Below are positions 1 to 6,287 of a stretch of 9,887 nt of DNA, one piece after another. The notes under the pieces are model-generated. The model was given only the letters and a program-made list of their open reading frames with translations, had not been told where the DNA came from and did no database searches. Each line of letters opens with the position of its first letter. Position 1 is the stretch's first letter. The stretch lies in contig JALQST010000087.1 in assembly GCA_023264315.1 (NCBI GenBank), forward strand, positions 1 to 9,887, written 5' to 3'. The DNA is from Nodosilinea sp. BSH.14. Lineage in GTDB: Bacteria > Cyanobacteriota > Cyanobacteriia > Phormidesmidales > Phormidesmidaceae. A program made the position numbers and the translations under genes.

Positions 1-1
1 C

Positions 2-34
2 AGCATCGGCAAGCAGATCCGCTACAGTGACTAA
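2..34 (+). CDS. Possible 3' tail of an upstream gene (partial)
   Basis: The frame starting at base 2 is open from the window edge and reads SIGKQIRYSD before a TAA at 32-34. The composition looks protein-like, and the next gene lies on the same strand. A second frame (from base 3) is also open to base 56, so ten residues cannot settle which is real or which family it belongs to. Confidence 0.22.
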   Translation, partial: SIGKQIRYSD

Positions 35-129
35 ACAGCCGTTCTGCTGGGGATAGCTGGGGTTTTGGAGGCTTGGCGCATTCCTCGGTCTCGCCCCTGG
101 CCCGTTCACTTCACCTTCGCCGAGTTTCT

Positions 130-1455
130 ATGAAAAAAGTCTTTGTCCTCGATACCAATGTATTGCTGCACGATCCTATGGCAATGTTCCGGTTTGAGGA
201 TAACGACGTCGTTTTACCGATCACGATTATTGAGGAGCTAGATCGGTTCAAAAAGGGGACGGTGGACACGGCCCGCAACGCCCGCCATGTGTCGCGCACC
301 CTGGACGAACTCCGCAGCCATGGGTCGTTGGTGGAGGGCATTCCCCTCGATCATGGCGGTCATTTAAAGGTGGCCCTGTGCCATCGAGAAACCCTGATGC
401 AGTTGCCCGCCGAGCTAGAGGGCGACAAGGGCGATAACGCCATTTTGGCCGTGGCCATGGAGTATCGCCACCATCGCGATTTACCCGTGGTGCTGGTGAG
501 CAAAGACACGAACCTGCGCATCAAGGCCGATGCCCTGGGCCTGGTGGCGGAAGACTACGAAACCGACAAGGTGGATCTTGACGACCTCTATACGGGCACC
601 GCCGAGGTGATGGTGCCCGGGGAAGCCCTAGGGCAACTGTTTAGTGAAGGGCATCTGAGGCTGGAACAAGACCTCTGCCCCAACCAGGCTGTGACCCTGG
701 TAGACGAGCTGAACCCGGCCCACACGGCCCTCGGCTTTGTCCAGGGCGACAGCGGTAAACTGGTGCCCCTCACCAAGCTGCCCCACGCCGGGGTATCGCG
801 GGTGCAGCCCCGCAACCGGGAACAGCGCTTTGCCTTTGAACTGCTGCTGCAAGACTCCATTTCCCTCGTTACCCTGGTGGGCCGAGCCGGGACGGGGAAG
901 ACCCTGCTGGCCATTGCCGCCGGGGTGCAAAAGGTGGCCGATGACCGGCTCTATTCGCGGCTGTTGATTGCCCGTCCCATCATTCCCATGGGGCGAGACA
1001 TTGGCTACCTGCCGGGGGATATGACGGAAAAGCTCAACCCTTGGATGCAGCCCCTCTACGACAACTTTGACCTGATCTTTGGCACCCAAGACAGCCGGGG
1101 CAAGCCGGAACACTGGCGACGGGGCCACGAGGAAATGATCAGCCAGGGACTTCTACAGATCGAGCCGCTCACCTTCATTCGGGGCCGATCCATTCCCAAG
1201 CAATTCCTGATTGTGGACGAAGCCCAAAACCTCACCCCCCACGAAGTCAAAACCATTCTCACCCGCGCCGGGGAAGGCACCAAAGTCGTCCTCACGGGCG
1301 ATCCCGACCAAATCGACAACCCCTACGTCGATGCCGCCAGCAACGGCCTCACCTATGTGGTAGAGCGCTTCAAAAACGAGCCCATCGCCGGACACATCAC
1401 CCTCACCAAGGGCGAACGATCTGACCTGGCGGAGCGCTCAGCCATGCTGCTTTAG
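130..1455 (+). CDS. PIN-PhoH fusion protein (PhoH2/YlaK-type RNA helicase/ribonuclease)
   Basis: This 441-residue protein joins an N-terminal PIN nuclease domain to a C-terminal PhoH ATPase. PIN signs are VLDTN (D8, N10), the acidic EELD at 35-38, GDNAI at 101-105 and SKDTNLR at 124-130, which together give the metal-binding acidic cluster. The PhoH part starts near residue 226 with RNREQRFAFELL, followed by Walker A GRAGTGKT (251-258), ARPIIPMGRDIGYLPGD, Walker B FLIVDEAQN (359-367) and a TGDPDQID motif (389-396). Characterised PhoH2 proteins unwind and cut RNA using ATP; that activity is inferred here from domain order. The frame is open back to a TTG at 73, but homologues begin at MKKVFVLDTN, so ATG 130 is preferred. 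A GGAGG at 67-71 sits only one base before the TTG, too close to support it. No clear Shine-Dalgarno precedes ATG 130. No small antitoxin-like gene is visible between 35 and 129. Confidence 0.93.
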   Translation: MKKVFVLDTNVLLHDPMAMFRFEDNDVVLPITIIEELDRFKKGTVDTARNARHVSRTLDELRSHGSLVEGIPLDHGGHLKVALCHRETLMQLPAELEGDKGDNAILAVAMEYRHHRDLPVVLVSKDTNLRIKADALGLVAEDYETDKVDLDDLYTGTAEVMVPGEALGQLFSEGHLRLEQDLCPNQAVTLVDELNPAHTALGFVQGDSGKLVPLTKLPHAGVSRVQPRNREQRFAFELLLQDSISLVTLVGRAGTGKTLLAIAAGVQKVADDRLYSRLLIARPIIPMGRDIGYLPGDMTEKLNPWMQPLYDNFDLIFGTQDSRGKPEHWRRGHEEMISQGLLQIEPLTFIRGRSIPKQFLIVDEAQNLTPHEVKTILTRAGEGTKVVLTGDPDQIDNPYVDAASNGLTYVVERFKNEPIAGHITLTKGERSDLAERSAMLL

Positions 1456-1475
1456 ATCAACCCCACCTGACAAGA

Positions 1476-1543
1476 AGATCCCAGGGTTCTGTTTGGGCAT
1501 ACAGATTCAGGTCGTTGCTCATCACCCAAGAACCCTGGGATCT
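1476..1543. repeat. 15-bp perfect inverted repeat downstream of the phoH-like gene
   Basis: AGATCCCAGGGTTCT (1476-1490) is the exact reverse complement of 1529-1543. A further TGGG/CCCA pairing (1494-1497 with 1525-1528) extends the stem past a three-base bulge and leaves a loop of about 27 bases. It begins 21 bases after the stop codon. There is no T-tract, so it is not a textbook terminator. It may stabilise the 3' end of the mRNA, or be a miniature repeat or a protein-binding site. Confidence 0.75.
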
Positions 1544-1548
1544 GTCAC

Positions 1549-1570
1549 CGAGGATCTGACATCCTCGTTT
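1549..1570 (+). terminator. Terminator-like hairpin after the phoH-like gene
   Basis: CGAGGAT (1549-1555) pairs perfectly with ATCCTCG (1561-1567) around a five-base loop, and TTT follows. The T-run is short, so this is a weak intrinsic terminator at best. Together with the larger inverted repeat just upstream it would mark the end of the phoH-like transcript. Confidence 0.35.
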
Positions 1571-1752
1571 AGACAGCCACAATGTATCGAAACGTTACGG
1601 GATCGGAAACATTGCCCATGGATTCCATAGACAGCCAAAAGCCCTAAACCCTTGTCAGGCAGGCATCTCAGCCGTGCAATCCCGGTTCTTCGGTTGTCAG
1701 AAATCCAGACGAAATCATGGCTCGGTAACTTTCCCTGACGCCCCCAACTGGT

Positions 1753-1758
1753 TACACT
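1753..1758 (+). promoter_or_regulatory. Candidate -10 box of the apcD promoter
   Basis: TACACT lies 39 bases before the apcD ATG. At a 17-base spacing the -35 position reads TTTCCC (1730-1735), a poor match. A TAATTAA stretch follows just before the start codon and no Shine-Dalgarno is visible. Between 1571 and 1752 I see no other structure or convincing gene. Confidence 0.28.
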
Positions 1759-1797
1759 AACAGAGATAAAAGAGTCATCCCCAGTCATTAATTAACT

Positions 1798-2283
1798 ATG
1801 TCTGTCGTTAGCCAAGTCATTTTGAACGCCGATGATGAGCTGCGCTACCCGACTAGCGGTGAGCTGAAGGCCATCGAAGACTTTTTGAAAACGGGTGAGC
1901 AGCGGATGCGCATCGCTAGCACCCTGTCTGAGAACGAGAAAAAAATCGTTGACCAAGCCAGCCGCGAACTGTGGCGGCGTCGGCCCGACTTCATCGCCCC
2001 CGGTGGCAATGCCTTTGGCCAAAAGCAGCGTGCCCTTTGCCTGCGCGACTATGGCTGGTACCTGCGGCTGATCACCTACGGCGTGATCGCGGGCGATAAG
2101 GCCCCCATCGAAAGCATTGGCCTGGTTGGCGTGCGCGAAATGTACAATGCCCTGGATGTACCCGTTCCCGGCATGGCCGAAGCCGTGCGCTGCCTAAAGG
2201 AAGCTTCCCTCAACCTGCTGTCCGATGACGATGCAGCGGAAGCCGCTCCCTACTTTGACTACATTATCCAAGCCATGTCCTAG
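1798..2283 (+). CDS. apcD: Allophycocyanin-B alpha chain (phycobilisome terminal emitter)
   Basis: This 161-residue phycobiliprotein is an alpha-type allophycocyanin subunit of exactly family length. It replaces one ordinary alpha chain in a core trimer and acts as a low-energy terminal emitter that passes excitation from the phycobilisome to the photosystems. The phycocyanobilin-binding cysteine is C81 in LCLRDYGWYLRL, and PGGNA (68-72) and VREMYNALDVPVPGM (112-126) are conserved. It is ApcD rather than ApcA because it starts MSVVSQVILNADDELRYP, has ENEKKIVDQA, carries YGW after the chromophore cysteine, and ends APYFDYIIQAMS. It stands alone, apart from any apcABC cluster, with a possible promoter before it and a strong terminator after it, so it is probably transcribed as a single gene. 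The start is the only sensible ATG and matches the family N-terminus. Confidence 0.97.
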   Translation: MSVVSQVILNADDELRYPTSGELKAIEDFLKTGEQRMRIASTLSENEKKIVDQASRELWRRRPDFIAPGGNAFGQKQRALCLRDYGWYLRLITYGVIAGDKAPIESIGLVGVREMYNALDVPVPGMAEAVRCLKEASLNLLSDDDAAEAAPYFDYIIQAMS

Positions 2284-2289
2284 GTCAGA

Positions 2290-2337
2290 CAGGGATACTG
2301 GGCCGTTTCAGCAATCACCCTGAGGGCCGAATCCCTG
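2290..2337 (+). other. Hairpin in the apcD 3' untranslated region
   Basis: CAGGGAT (2290-2296) pairs with ATCCCTG (2331-2337), seven perfect pairs, and inside it GGCC (2301-2304) can pair with GGCC (2325-2328). It starts seven bases after the apcD stop and precedes the terminator. It may protect the abundant apcD mRNA from 3' exonucleases. Confidence 0.45.
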
Positions 2338-2373
2338 ACTTCCTCGCCATGGCTGGCTTAGCTATGCCCAGGG

Positions 2374-2404
2374 GAGAGGCGTTCTTCAGGGAGGCCTCTT
2401 TTTT
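2374..2404 (+). terminator. Rho-independent terminator of apcD
   Basis: AGAGGC (2375-2380) pairs with GCCTCT (2394-2399), with an extra G-T pair at the base. The loop is 13 bases, and an unbroken run of T covers 2399-2404. It lies about 90 bases after the apcD stop codon. Confidence 0.75.
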
Positions 2405-2554
2405 GCATCTGGGTGAATCGCGGCTGGCGATGGCGAAGTATCCACCAGGGATCTGGCCTAGTCAGAGGACAAATACCCCTCCCCCCGCACCTATTGGGAA
2501 ACCGATGTACTCAACCATGAACTGCACGGGCGTCGTGGCTGGATTTGGCCCACG
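2405..2554. other. Stretch without an intact gene; coding-like fragment at 2462-2554
   Basis: No start codon, promoter or strong hairpin stands out. From 2462 the frame of the next ORF is open and reads like protein (residues such as TYWETDVLNHELHGRRGWIW), but it is cut off upstream by TAG at 2459-2461 and TGA at 2414-2416 and has no ATG, GTG or TTG before 2555. This may be the remnant of a longer gene. Confidence 0.3.
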
Positions 2555-2803
2555 ATGACCTGGCATGATCTCCGCCTCAACTGTAACGGGGGCAGTTGTG
2601 CCCTTGATAGCGCCCCCGCTGCCGCCCAGGGCGTCCACGCCTCATCTGATCCAGCTTCAGCGCCTTCCTCTGCCGCCCTGGGAGCCCCGCATCAGGTGCT
2701 CAGTACCATGAGTCCAGCCGACATCGCAGCCTTCGCCCAAACCCTTTCTCCCACCGAGCGGGACAAACTGCGGGCCATGCTGATGCAGCCCGCCGGACAT
2801 TAG
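2555..2803 (+). CDS. Small hypothetical protein, possibly a gene remnant
   Basis: This is an 82-residue ORF that I do not recognise. The first two thirds are low in complexity and rich in Ala, Ser and Pro. The last 31 residues (MSPADIAAFAQTLSPTERDK...) look like a compact helical segment and resemble real coding sequence. No Shine-Dalgarno precedes the ATG, and an ATG at 2708 would give just the 31-residue tail. The frame stays protein-like for 93 bases before the ATG, which suggests a decayed 5' end. The strong hairpin at 2845-2875 follows 41 bases after the stop, as expected for a transcribed unit. It lies between two genes on the same strand and shows no link to either. It could be non-coding. 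Confidence 0.38.
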   Translation: MTWHDLRLNCNGGSCALDSAPAAAQGVHASSDPASAPSSAALGAPHQVLSTMSPADIAAFAQTLSPTERDKLRAMLMQPAGH

Positions 2804-2844
2804 CCCCCATCGCCCGAAACGGCACCCCGTCCTAGCGAATTTCC

Positions 2845-2875
2845 CAATCGGGGCAGGCTTTCCCTGCCCCGATTG
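2845..2875 (+). terminator. Perfect 13-bp GC-rich hairpin, terminator-like
   Basis: CAATCGGGGCAGG (2845-2857) pairs without mismatch with CCTGCCCCGATTG (2863-2875) around the loop CTTTC. This is the strongest hairpin in the window. No T-tract follows on either strand, so it may end transcripts inefficiently, block exonucleases, or insulate the M16 genes from upstream transcription. Confidence 0.55.
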
Positions 2876-2933
2876 ATGGTTTATGGGCTCTCCCGTGGAA
2901 TACGGGCCTTGGCGGGCGGATTGGCGGACGGCC

Positions 2934-2990
2934 ATGGTCAACCATAACGCTGCTCTACTATCCTGGAAGCTGAGATTTTTCTAACTCAGC
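2934..2990 (+). promoter_or_regulatory. Candidate control region of the M16 gene pair
   Basis: TACTAT at 2956-2961 could be a -10 box, but no good -35 is found at 16-18 bases. An operator-like repeat ATGGT-CA-ACCAT lies at 2934-2945. GCTGAG (2969-2974) and CTCAGC (2985-2990) form a six-pair stem ending two bases before the ATG at 2993, where it would hinder ribosome access to that start. Confidence 0.25.
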
Positions 2991-2992
2991 CT

Positions 2993-4654
2993 ATGTTTGC
3001 CTTGTTCCTGCGGATTCCAGCCTTATACGCTTCACCGTGTTCTCCGCCCCGCCCCCCTGTTCAGTCCTGTTCTGAGCAAAATACCCCAACCCGCCTTCAT
3101 CGGGGGCGGCTTGGGTTAGGGGCTGCGGGTTTGCGCTGGCTGGCGTTGGCCCTGGCCATGATTCTGGGGCTGGGCGGCATGGCTCCCGCCTGGGCTGAGG
3201 GGTTGCCGTCTAGCCCAACCTCCATTCAGCCCTACCTAGATCGCTTTACCGAGGCCGTTACCCAGTTCACCCTGGTCAACGGCATGACCTTCCTGGTGCT
3301 AGATCGACCTCAGGCTCCGGTGGTGTCGTTTATGATCCACGCTGACGTGGGAGCGGTGGATGAGGCAGACGGCAAAACCGGGGTGGCCCACTACCTAGAG
3401 CACCTGGCCTTCAAGGGTACCAGCCGCATTGGCACCGTAGACTATGCGTCGGAAACCCAATTGTTGGCGGCGATGGATCGGGTGTTTGCCGACAAACTCC
3501 AGGCCGAGGCAGCGGGCAACAACGACCGGGCCGCAACCCTCAAGGCTGAGCTAGAAACCCTGCGCCAGCAGGCATCGAGCTATGTGGTGCAGAACCAGTA
3601 CGGCCAAATTATCGAACAGGCCGGGGGCGTCGGTTTAAATGCCACCACTGGGGCCGATGCCACCCGCTATTTCTACAGCCTGCCCGCCAACAAGCTAGAA
3701 CTGTGGTTTTCCCTGGAATCGGAGCGTTTCCTCGATCCGGTCTTTCGGGAGTTTTTTGAAGAGAAGGACGTGATCCTTGAGGAACGGCGGATGCGGGTGG
3801 ATAATTCCCCCATCGGCACCCTGGTGGAAAACTTTCTGGAAAACGCCTTCGATCAACACCCCTACCGCCGTCCCATCATTGGCTACCAGGCTGACCTCTA
3901 TGGGGCCACCCGTCAGGATATTCAGGACTTTTACGATACCTACTATGGCCCCGGCAACCTGACGGCGGTGGTGGTCGGAGACGTGGACGCTGTCGAGGTG
4001 AAGCGCTTGGCGGAGATCTACTTTGGCCGCTATCCGGCCCGCCCCACGCCGCCCCCGCCCGTGGTCAACGAGCCCCCCCAAACCGCCCCCCGCAACCTCA
4101 CCCTAGAACTGCCGTCGGAACCTTGGTACATCGAAGGCTATCCTCGTCCTAACCTCAGCCATCCTGACCATGTGATCTACGACATGATTGACGGCCTGCT
4201 CACCCGTGGCCGCACCAGCCGCCTTTACAGATCCTTGGTGGAAAACAATCCCGTCGCCCTAGACATCGGTACCCTCAACGGCTTTCCCGGCGATAAGTAC
4301 GACAATCTGTTTGTCATTTATGGTCTCACCGCCCCCAACCACAGCCCCGACGACATCGCGACCCTGCTCCATGCCGAACTGGATCGGCTCCAGCGGGAGC
4401 CCGTTTCTGATGCGGAACTGGAGCGCGTCAAAACCCAGGCCCGGGCCGGACTGTTGCGCAGTCTCAACTCCAACAGCGGGCTCGCCTCTCTGCTGGCGGA
4501 ATATCAAGCTAAAACCGGAGACTGGCGCAACATCTTCCGCAACCTCGATGCCATTGATCGGGTAACAGCGGCAGATGTGCAACGGGTAGCCCAAAGCCTC
4601 TTTCAACCCCAGCAGCGCACCGCCGTGAGGCTCCTGTCTACTACGGCCCAGTAA
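2993..4654 (+). CDS. Exported M16 zinc metallopeptidase, catalytic subunit
   Basis: This 553-residue protein belongs to the M16 (pitrilysin/processing peptidase) family. The inverted zinc motif HYLEH is at 133-137, so H133 and H137 are ligands and E136 is the base. The third ligand is most likely E264 in DVILEERRM. Between these lies an extra charged, probably coiled segment (about 160-205), so the spacing is longer than in mitochondrial processing peptidase. The second M16 domain (about 370-545) has GRTSRLYRSLV (406-416) but has V416 and L423 where active single-chain members carry the substrate-binding Arg and Tyr. A hydrophobic segment WLALALAMILGLGG followed by APAWAEG (around residue 68) is a signal peptide. 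From ATG 2993 the leader is long and a hairpin abuts the ATG; a TTG at 3131, preceded by TTAGGGG (3116-3122), would give a normal short signal peptide. The next gene encodes the presumed partner. Confidence 0.9.
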   Translation: MFALFLRIPALYASPCSPPRPPVQSCSEQNTPTRLHRGRLGLGAAGLRWLALALAMILGLGGMAPAWAEGLPSSPTSIQPYLDRFTEAVTQFTLVNGMTFLVLDRPQAPVVSFMIHADVGAVDEADGKTGVAHYLEHLAFKGTSRIGTVDYASETQLLAAMDRVFADKLQAEAAGNNDRAATLKAELETLRQQASSYVVQNQYGQIIEQAGGVGLNATTGADATRYFYSLPANKLELWFSLESERFLDPVFREFFEEKDVILEERRMRVDNSPIGTLVENFLENAFDQHPYRRPIIGYQADLYGATRQDIQDFYDTYYGPGNLTAVVVGDVDAVEVKRLAEIYFGRYPARPTPPPPVVNEPPQTAPRNLTLELPSEPWYIEGYPRPNLSHPDHVIYDMIDGLLTRGRTSRLYRSLVENNPVALDIGTLNGFPGDKYDNLFVIYGLTAPNHSPDDIATLLHAELDRLQREPVSDAELERVKTQARAGLLRSLNSNSGLASLLAEYQAKTGDWRNIFRNLDAIDRVTAADVQRVAQSLFQPQQRTAVRLLSTTAQ

Positions 4655-4670
4655 GTGTAGGGTGATCCCG

Positions 4671-4712
4671 ACTCCCCACTCCTCACTCCCCACTCCCCAC
4701 TCCCCACTCCCC
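4671..4712. repeat. Heptamer tandem repeat (ACTCCCC x6), STRR-like
   Basis: Six head-to-tail seven-base units fill this stretch. Five are ACTCCCC, and the second is ACTCCTC. It lies in the 80-base gap between the two M16 genes. Short tandemly repeated C-rich heptamers between genes are well known in cyanobacteria (STRR sequences). Copy number can change by slippage. Confidence 0.85.
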
Positions 4713-4734
4713 AACCCGCCATCTTCCGTAAACC

Positions 4735-6249
4735 ATGCTTTACAACCGACCCAATGCTCCTGTAGATCGCCCCCGTCGTCTCCGCCGTCGCTGGGTGTCG
4801 ATGACGTTCCTGACCCTGTTGGGGGTTGGGTTAGGGCTGCTGCTGGGGTGGCCAGCCCCGGCTAGCGCCCTGACTCCGCGTCATTTTGACGAGCTTTCCT
4901 TCCCTTCCCTGCCAGAGGTGCAGGTGCCTGCCTTTGATCGCTATCAGTTGCCCAATGGCCTCGTGGTATATCTAATGGAAGACCACGAACTGCCCCTCGT
5001 GAGTGGATCGGCCACCTTCCGCACCGGGTCTCGGTTTGAGCCAGCGGAGCAGGTTGGTTTAGCCAGCCTGACCGGAGAGGCCATGCGTCTAGGGGGCACA
5101 GCCAATCTCAGTGCCGATGCCCTGAATGAAGCGCTGGAAAGACGAGCCGCTGCCATTGAAACCGGCTTTGATATCGCCGCCGGTAGCGCCAGTTTTGATG
5201 CCCTAGCGGAGGATACTGAGGATATTTTGGCCCTCTTTGCCGACGTAATCCAGCGTCCGGCCTTTGCCCAAGACAAGATTGATTTCCTGAAGCGCCAAGC
5301 CCGAGGGGGCATTGCCCGCCGCAACGACAGCCCCGACAGCATCACCTCCCGCGAGTTTCGCAAACGGGTCTATGGCGTAGACAGTCCCTACGCCCGCACG
5401 GTGGAGTATGCCACCCTAGACGCCATCGACCGGGAGGATATTCTGGACTTCTACCGAGCTTCAATCCGTCCAGAGCAAACTATCCTTGGGATTGTGGGAG
5501 ACTTTGACCGCACCACCATGAAGCGGTTGATCGAGCAGCGCTTTGGCCCGTGGCGCGGTGCCGGAACGCCCTTGGCCGTCACGCCTCTGCCGGAGGTAGC
5601 TCAGGCGGAAACGGGCGTGTTTGTGGTGGATCAGCCCCAAATGACCCAAAGCTCGGTGCAGATTGGCCACCTGGGGGGCATGGTCAACTATCCCGACCAC
5701 GCCGCCCTGTCGGTAATGAATGAGGTGCTGAACGGATTTTCCGGTCGGTTGTTTAACGAAGTCCGCTCCCGTCAGGGTTTGGCCTACTCGGTCTATGCCT
5801 TCTGGGCACCCCGGTTTGATCACCCTGGGTTGTTCATTGGTGGTGGCGAAACCCGCACCGAGGCCACCGTGCCCTTTGTGCAGTCCGTGAAGGCGGAAAT
5901 GAACCGCATTCGCCAAGCGCCCATCACCGCCGCCGAACTGGCCCAGGCCCAGGATGCCGTGCTAAACAGCTTTGTGTTCAACTTCCAAACGCCCAGCCAA
6001 GCCCTCAACCGCCTGATTCGGGATGAATACTACGGCTATCCCGCCGACTTCATTTTCCAGTTCCAGGCCCAGGTCAAAACCACCACGGCCCAGGATGTCC
6101 TCGCCGCCGCCCAGGCCCGCTTAGATCCCGACCAACTGGTGATTCTCATTGTGGGCAACCAAGCGGGCATCACCCCCGCCCTGTCCACCCTGTCTCCCGA
6201 CGGTCAGGTGACGACCCTCGACATCACCATCCCCCCACCCGCCGCCTAG
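4735..6249 (+). CDS. Exported M16-family peptidase, non-catalytic subunit
   Basis: This 504-residue protein has two M16 domains (about 65-270 and 295-480) but no zinc site: where active members have HxxEH it reads GLASLTGEAMRLGG (108-121). It keeps the substrate-recognition motif in the C-terminal domain, SGRLFNEVRSRQGLAYSVY (336-354), with R344 and Y351. This is the pattern of the MPP-alpha-like partner in heterodimeric M16 enzymes. The N-terminus has an Arg-rich stretch, a hydrophobic core TFLTLLGVGLGLLLGW (24-39) and a likely cleavage after PASA (residue 45), so it is exported. M23 (base 4801) is an alternative start that keeps the signal peptide. No Shine-Dalgarno is seen before either. 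It follows the catalytic subunit after 80 bases with no terminator and is probably co-transcribed; it converges on the ftsE-like gene 38 bases later. Confidence 0.9.
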   Translation: MLYNRPNAPVDRPRRLRRRWVSMTFLTLLGVGLGLLLGWPAPASALTPRHFDELSFPSLPEVQVPAFDRYQLPNGLVVYLMEDHELPLVSGSATFRTGSRFEPAEQVGLASLTGEAMRLGGTANLSADALNEALERRAAAIETGFDIAAGSASFDALAEDTEDILALFADVIQRPAFAQDKIDFLKRQARGGIARRNDSPDSITSREFRKRVYGVDSPYARTVEYATLDAIDREDILDFYRASIRPEQTILGIVGDFDRTTMKRLIEQRFGPWRGAGTPLAVTPLPEVAQAETGVFVVDQPQMTQSSVQIGHLGGMVNYPDHAALSVMNEVLNGFSGRLFNEVRSRQGLAYSVYAFWAPRFDHPGLFIGGGETRTEATVPFVQSVKAEMNRIRQAPITAAELAQAQDAVLNSFVFNFQTPSQALNRLIRDEYYGYPADFIFQFQAQVKTTTAQDVLAAAQARLDPDQLVILIVGNQAGITPALSTLSPDGQVTTLDITIPPPAA

Positions 6250-6287
6250 ATTCCCGATCCACAGAACCATCCCAGGACAGGGTCTCC

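Noticed and set aside
73..129. TTG start extending the PIN-PhoH protein by 19 residues
   Set aside because: The extra residues are unlike the family, whose members start at MKKVFVLDTN or close to it, and the GGAGG is only one base from the TTG.
1522..1788. 88-residue minus-strand ORF between the phoH-like gene and apcD
   Set aside because: It runs through the hairpin region and the apcD promoter region, has no family resemblance and no ribosome site that I can see.
2349..2558. 69-residue ORF overlapping the apcD terminator
   Set aside because: It reads straight through the terminator stem and T-tract and has no recognisable protein features.
2657..2941. 94-residue minus-strand ORF
   Set aside because: It spans the perfect 13-bp hairpin and lies opposite the more protein-like small ORF; the translation is Gly/Arg-rich shadow sequence.
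6250..6287. Terminator between the convergent second M16 gene and ftsE
   Set aside because: Only a weak five-base TTACC/GGTAA pairing is visible, inside the end of ftsE, with no T-tract on either strand.
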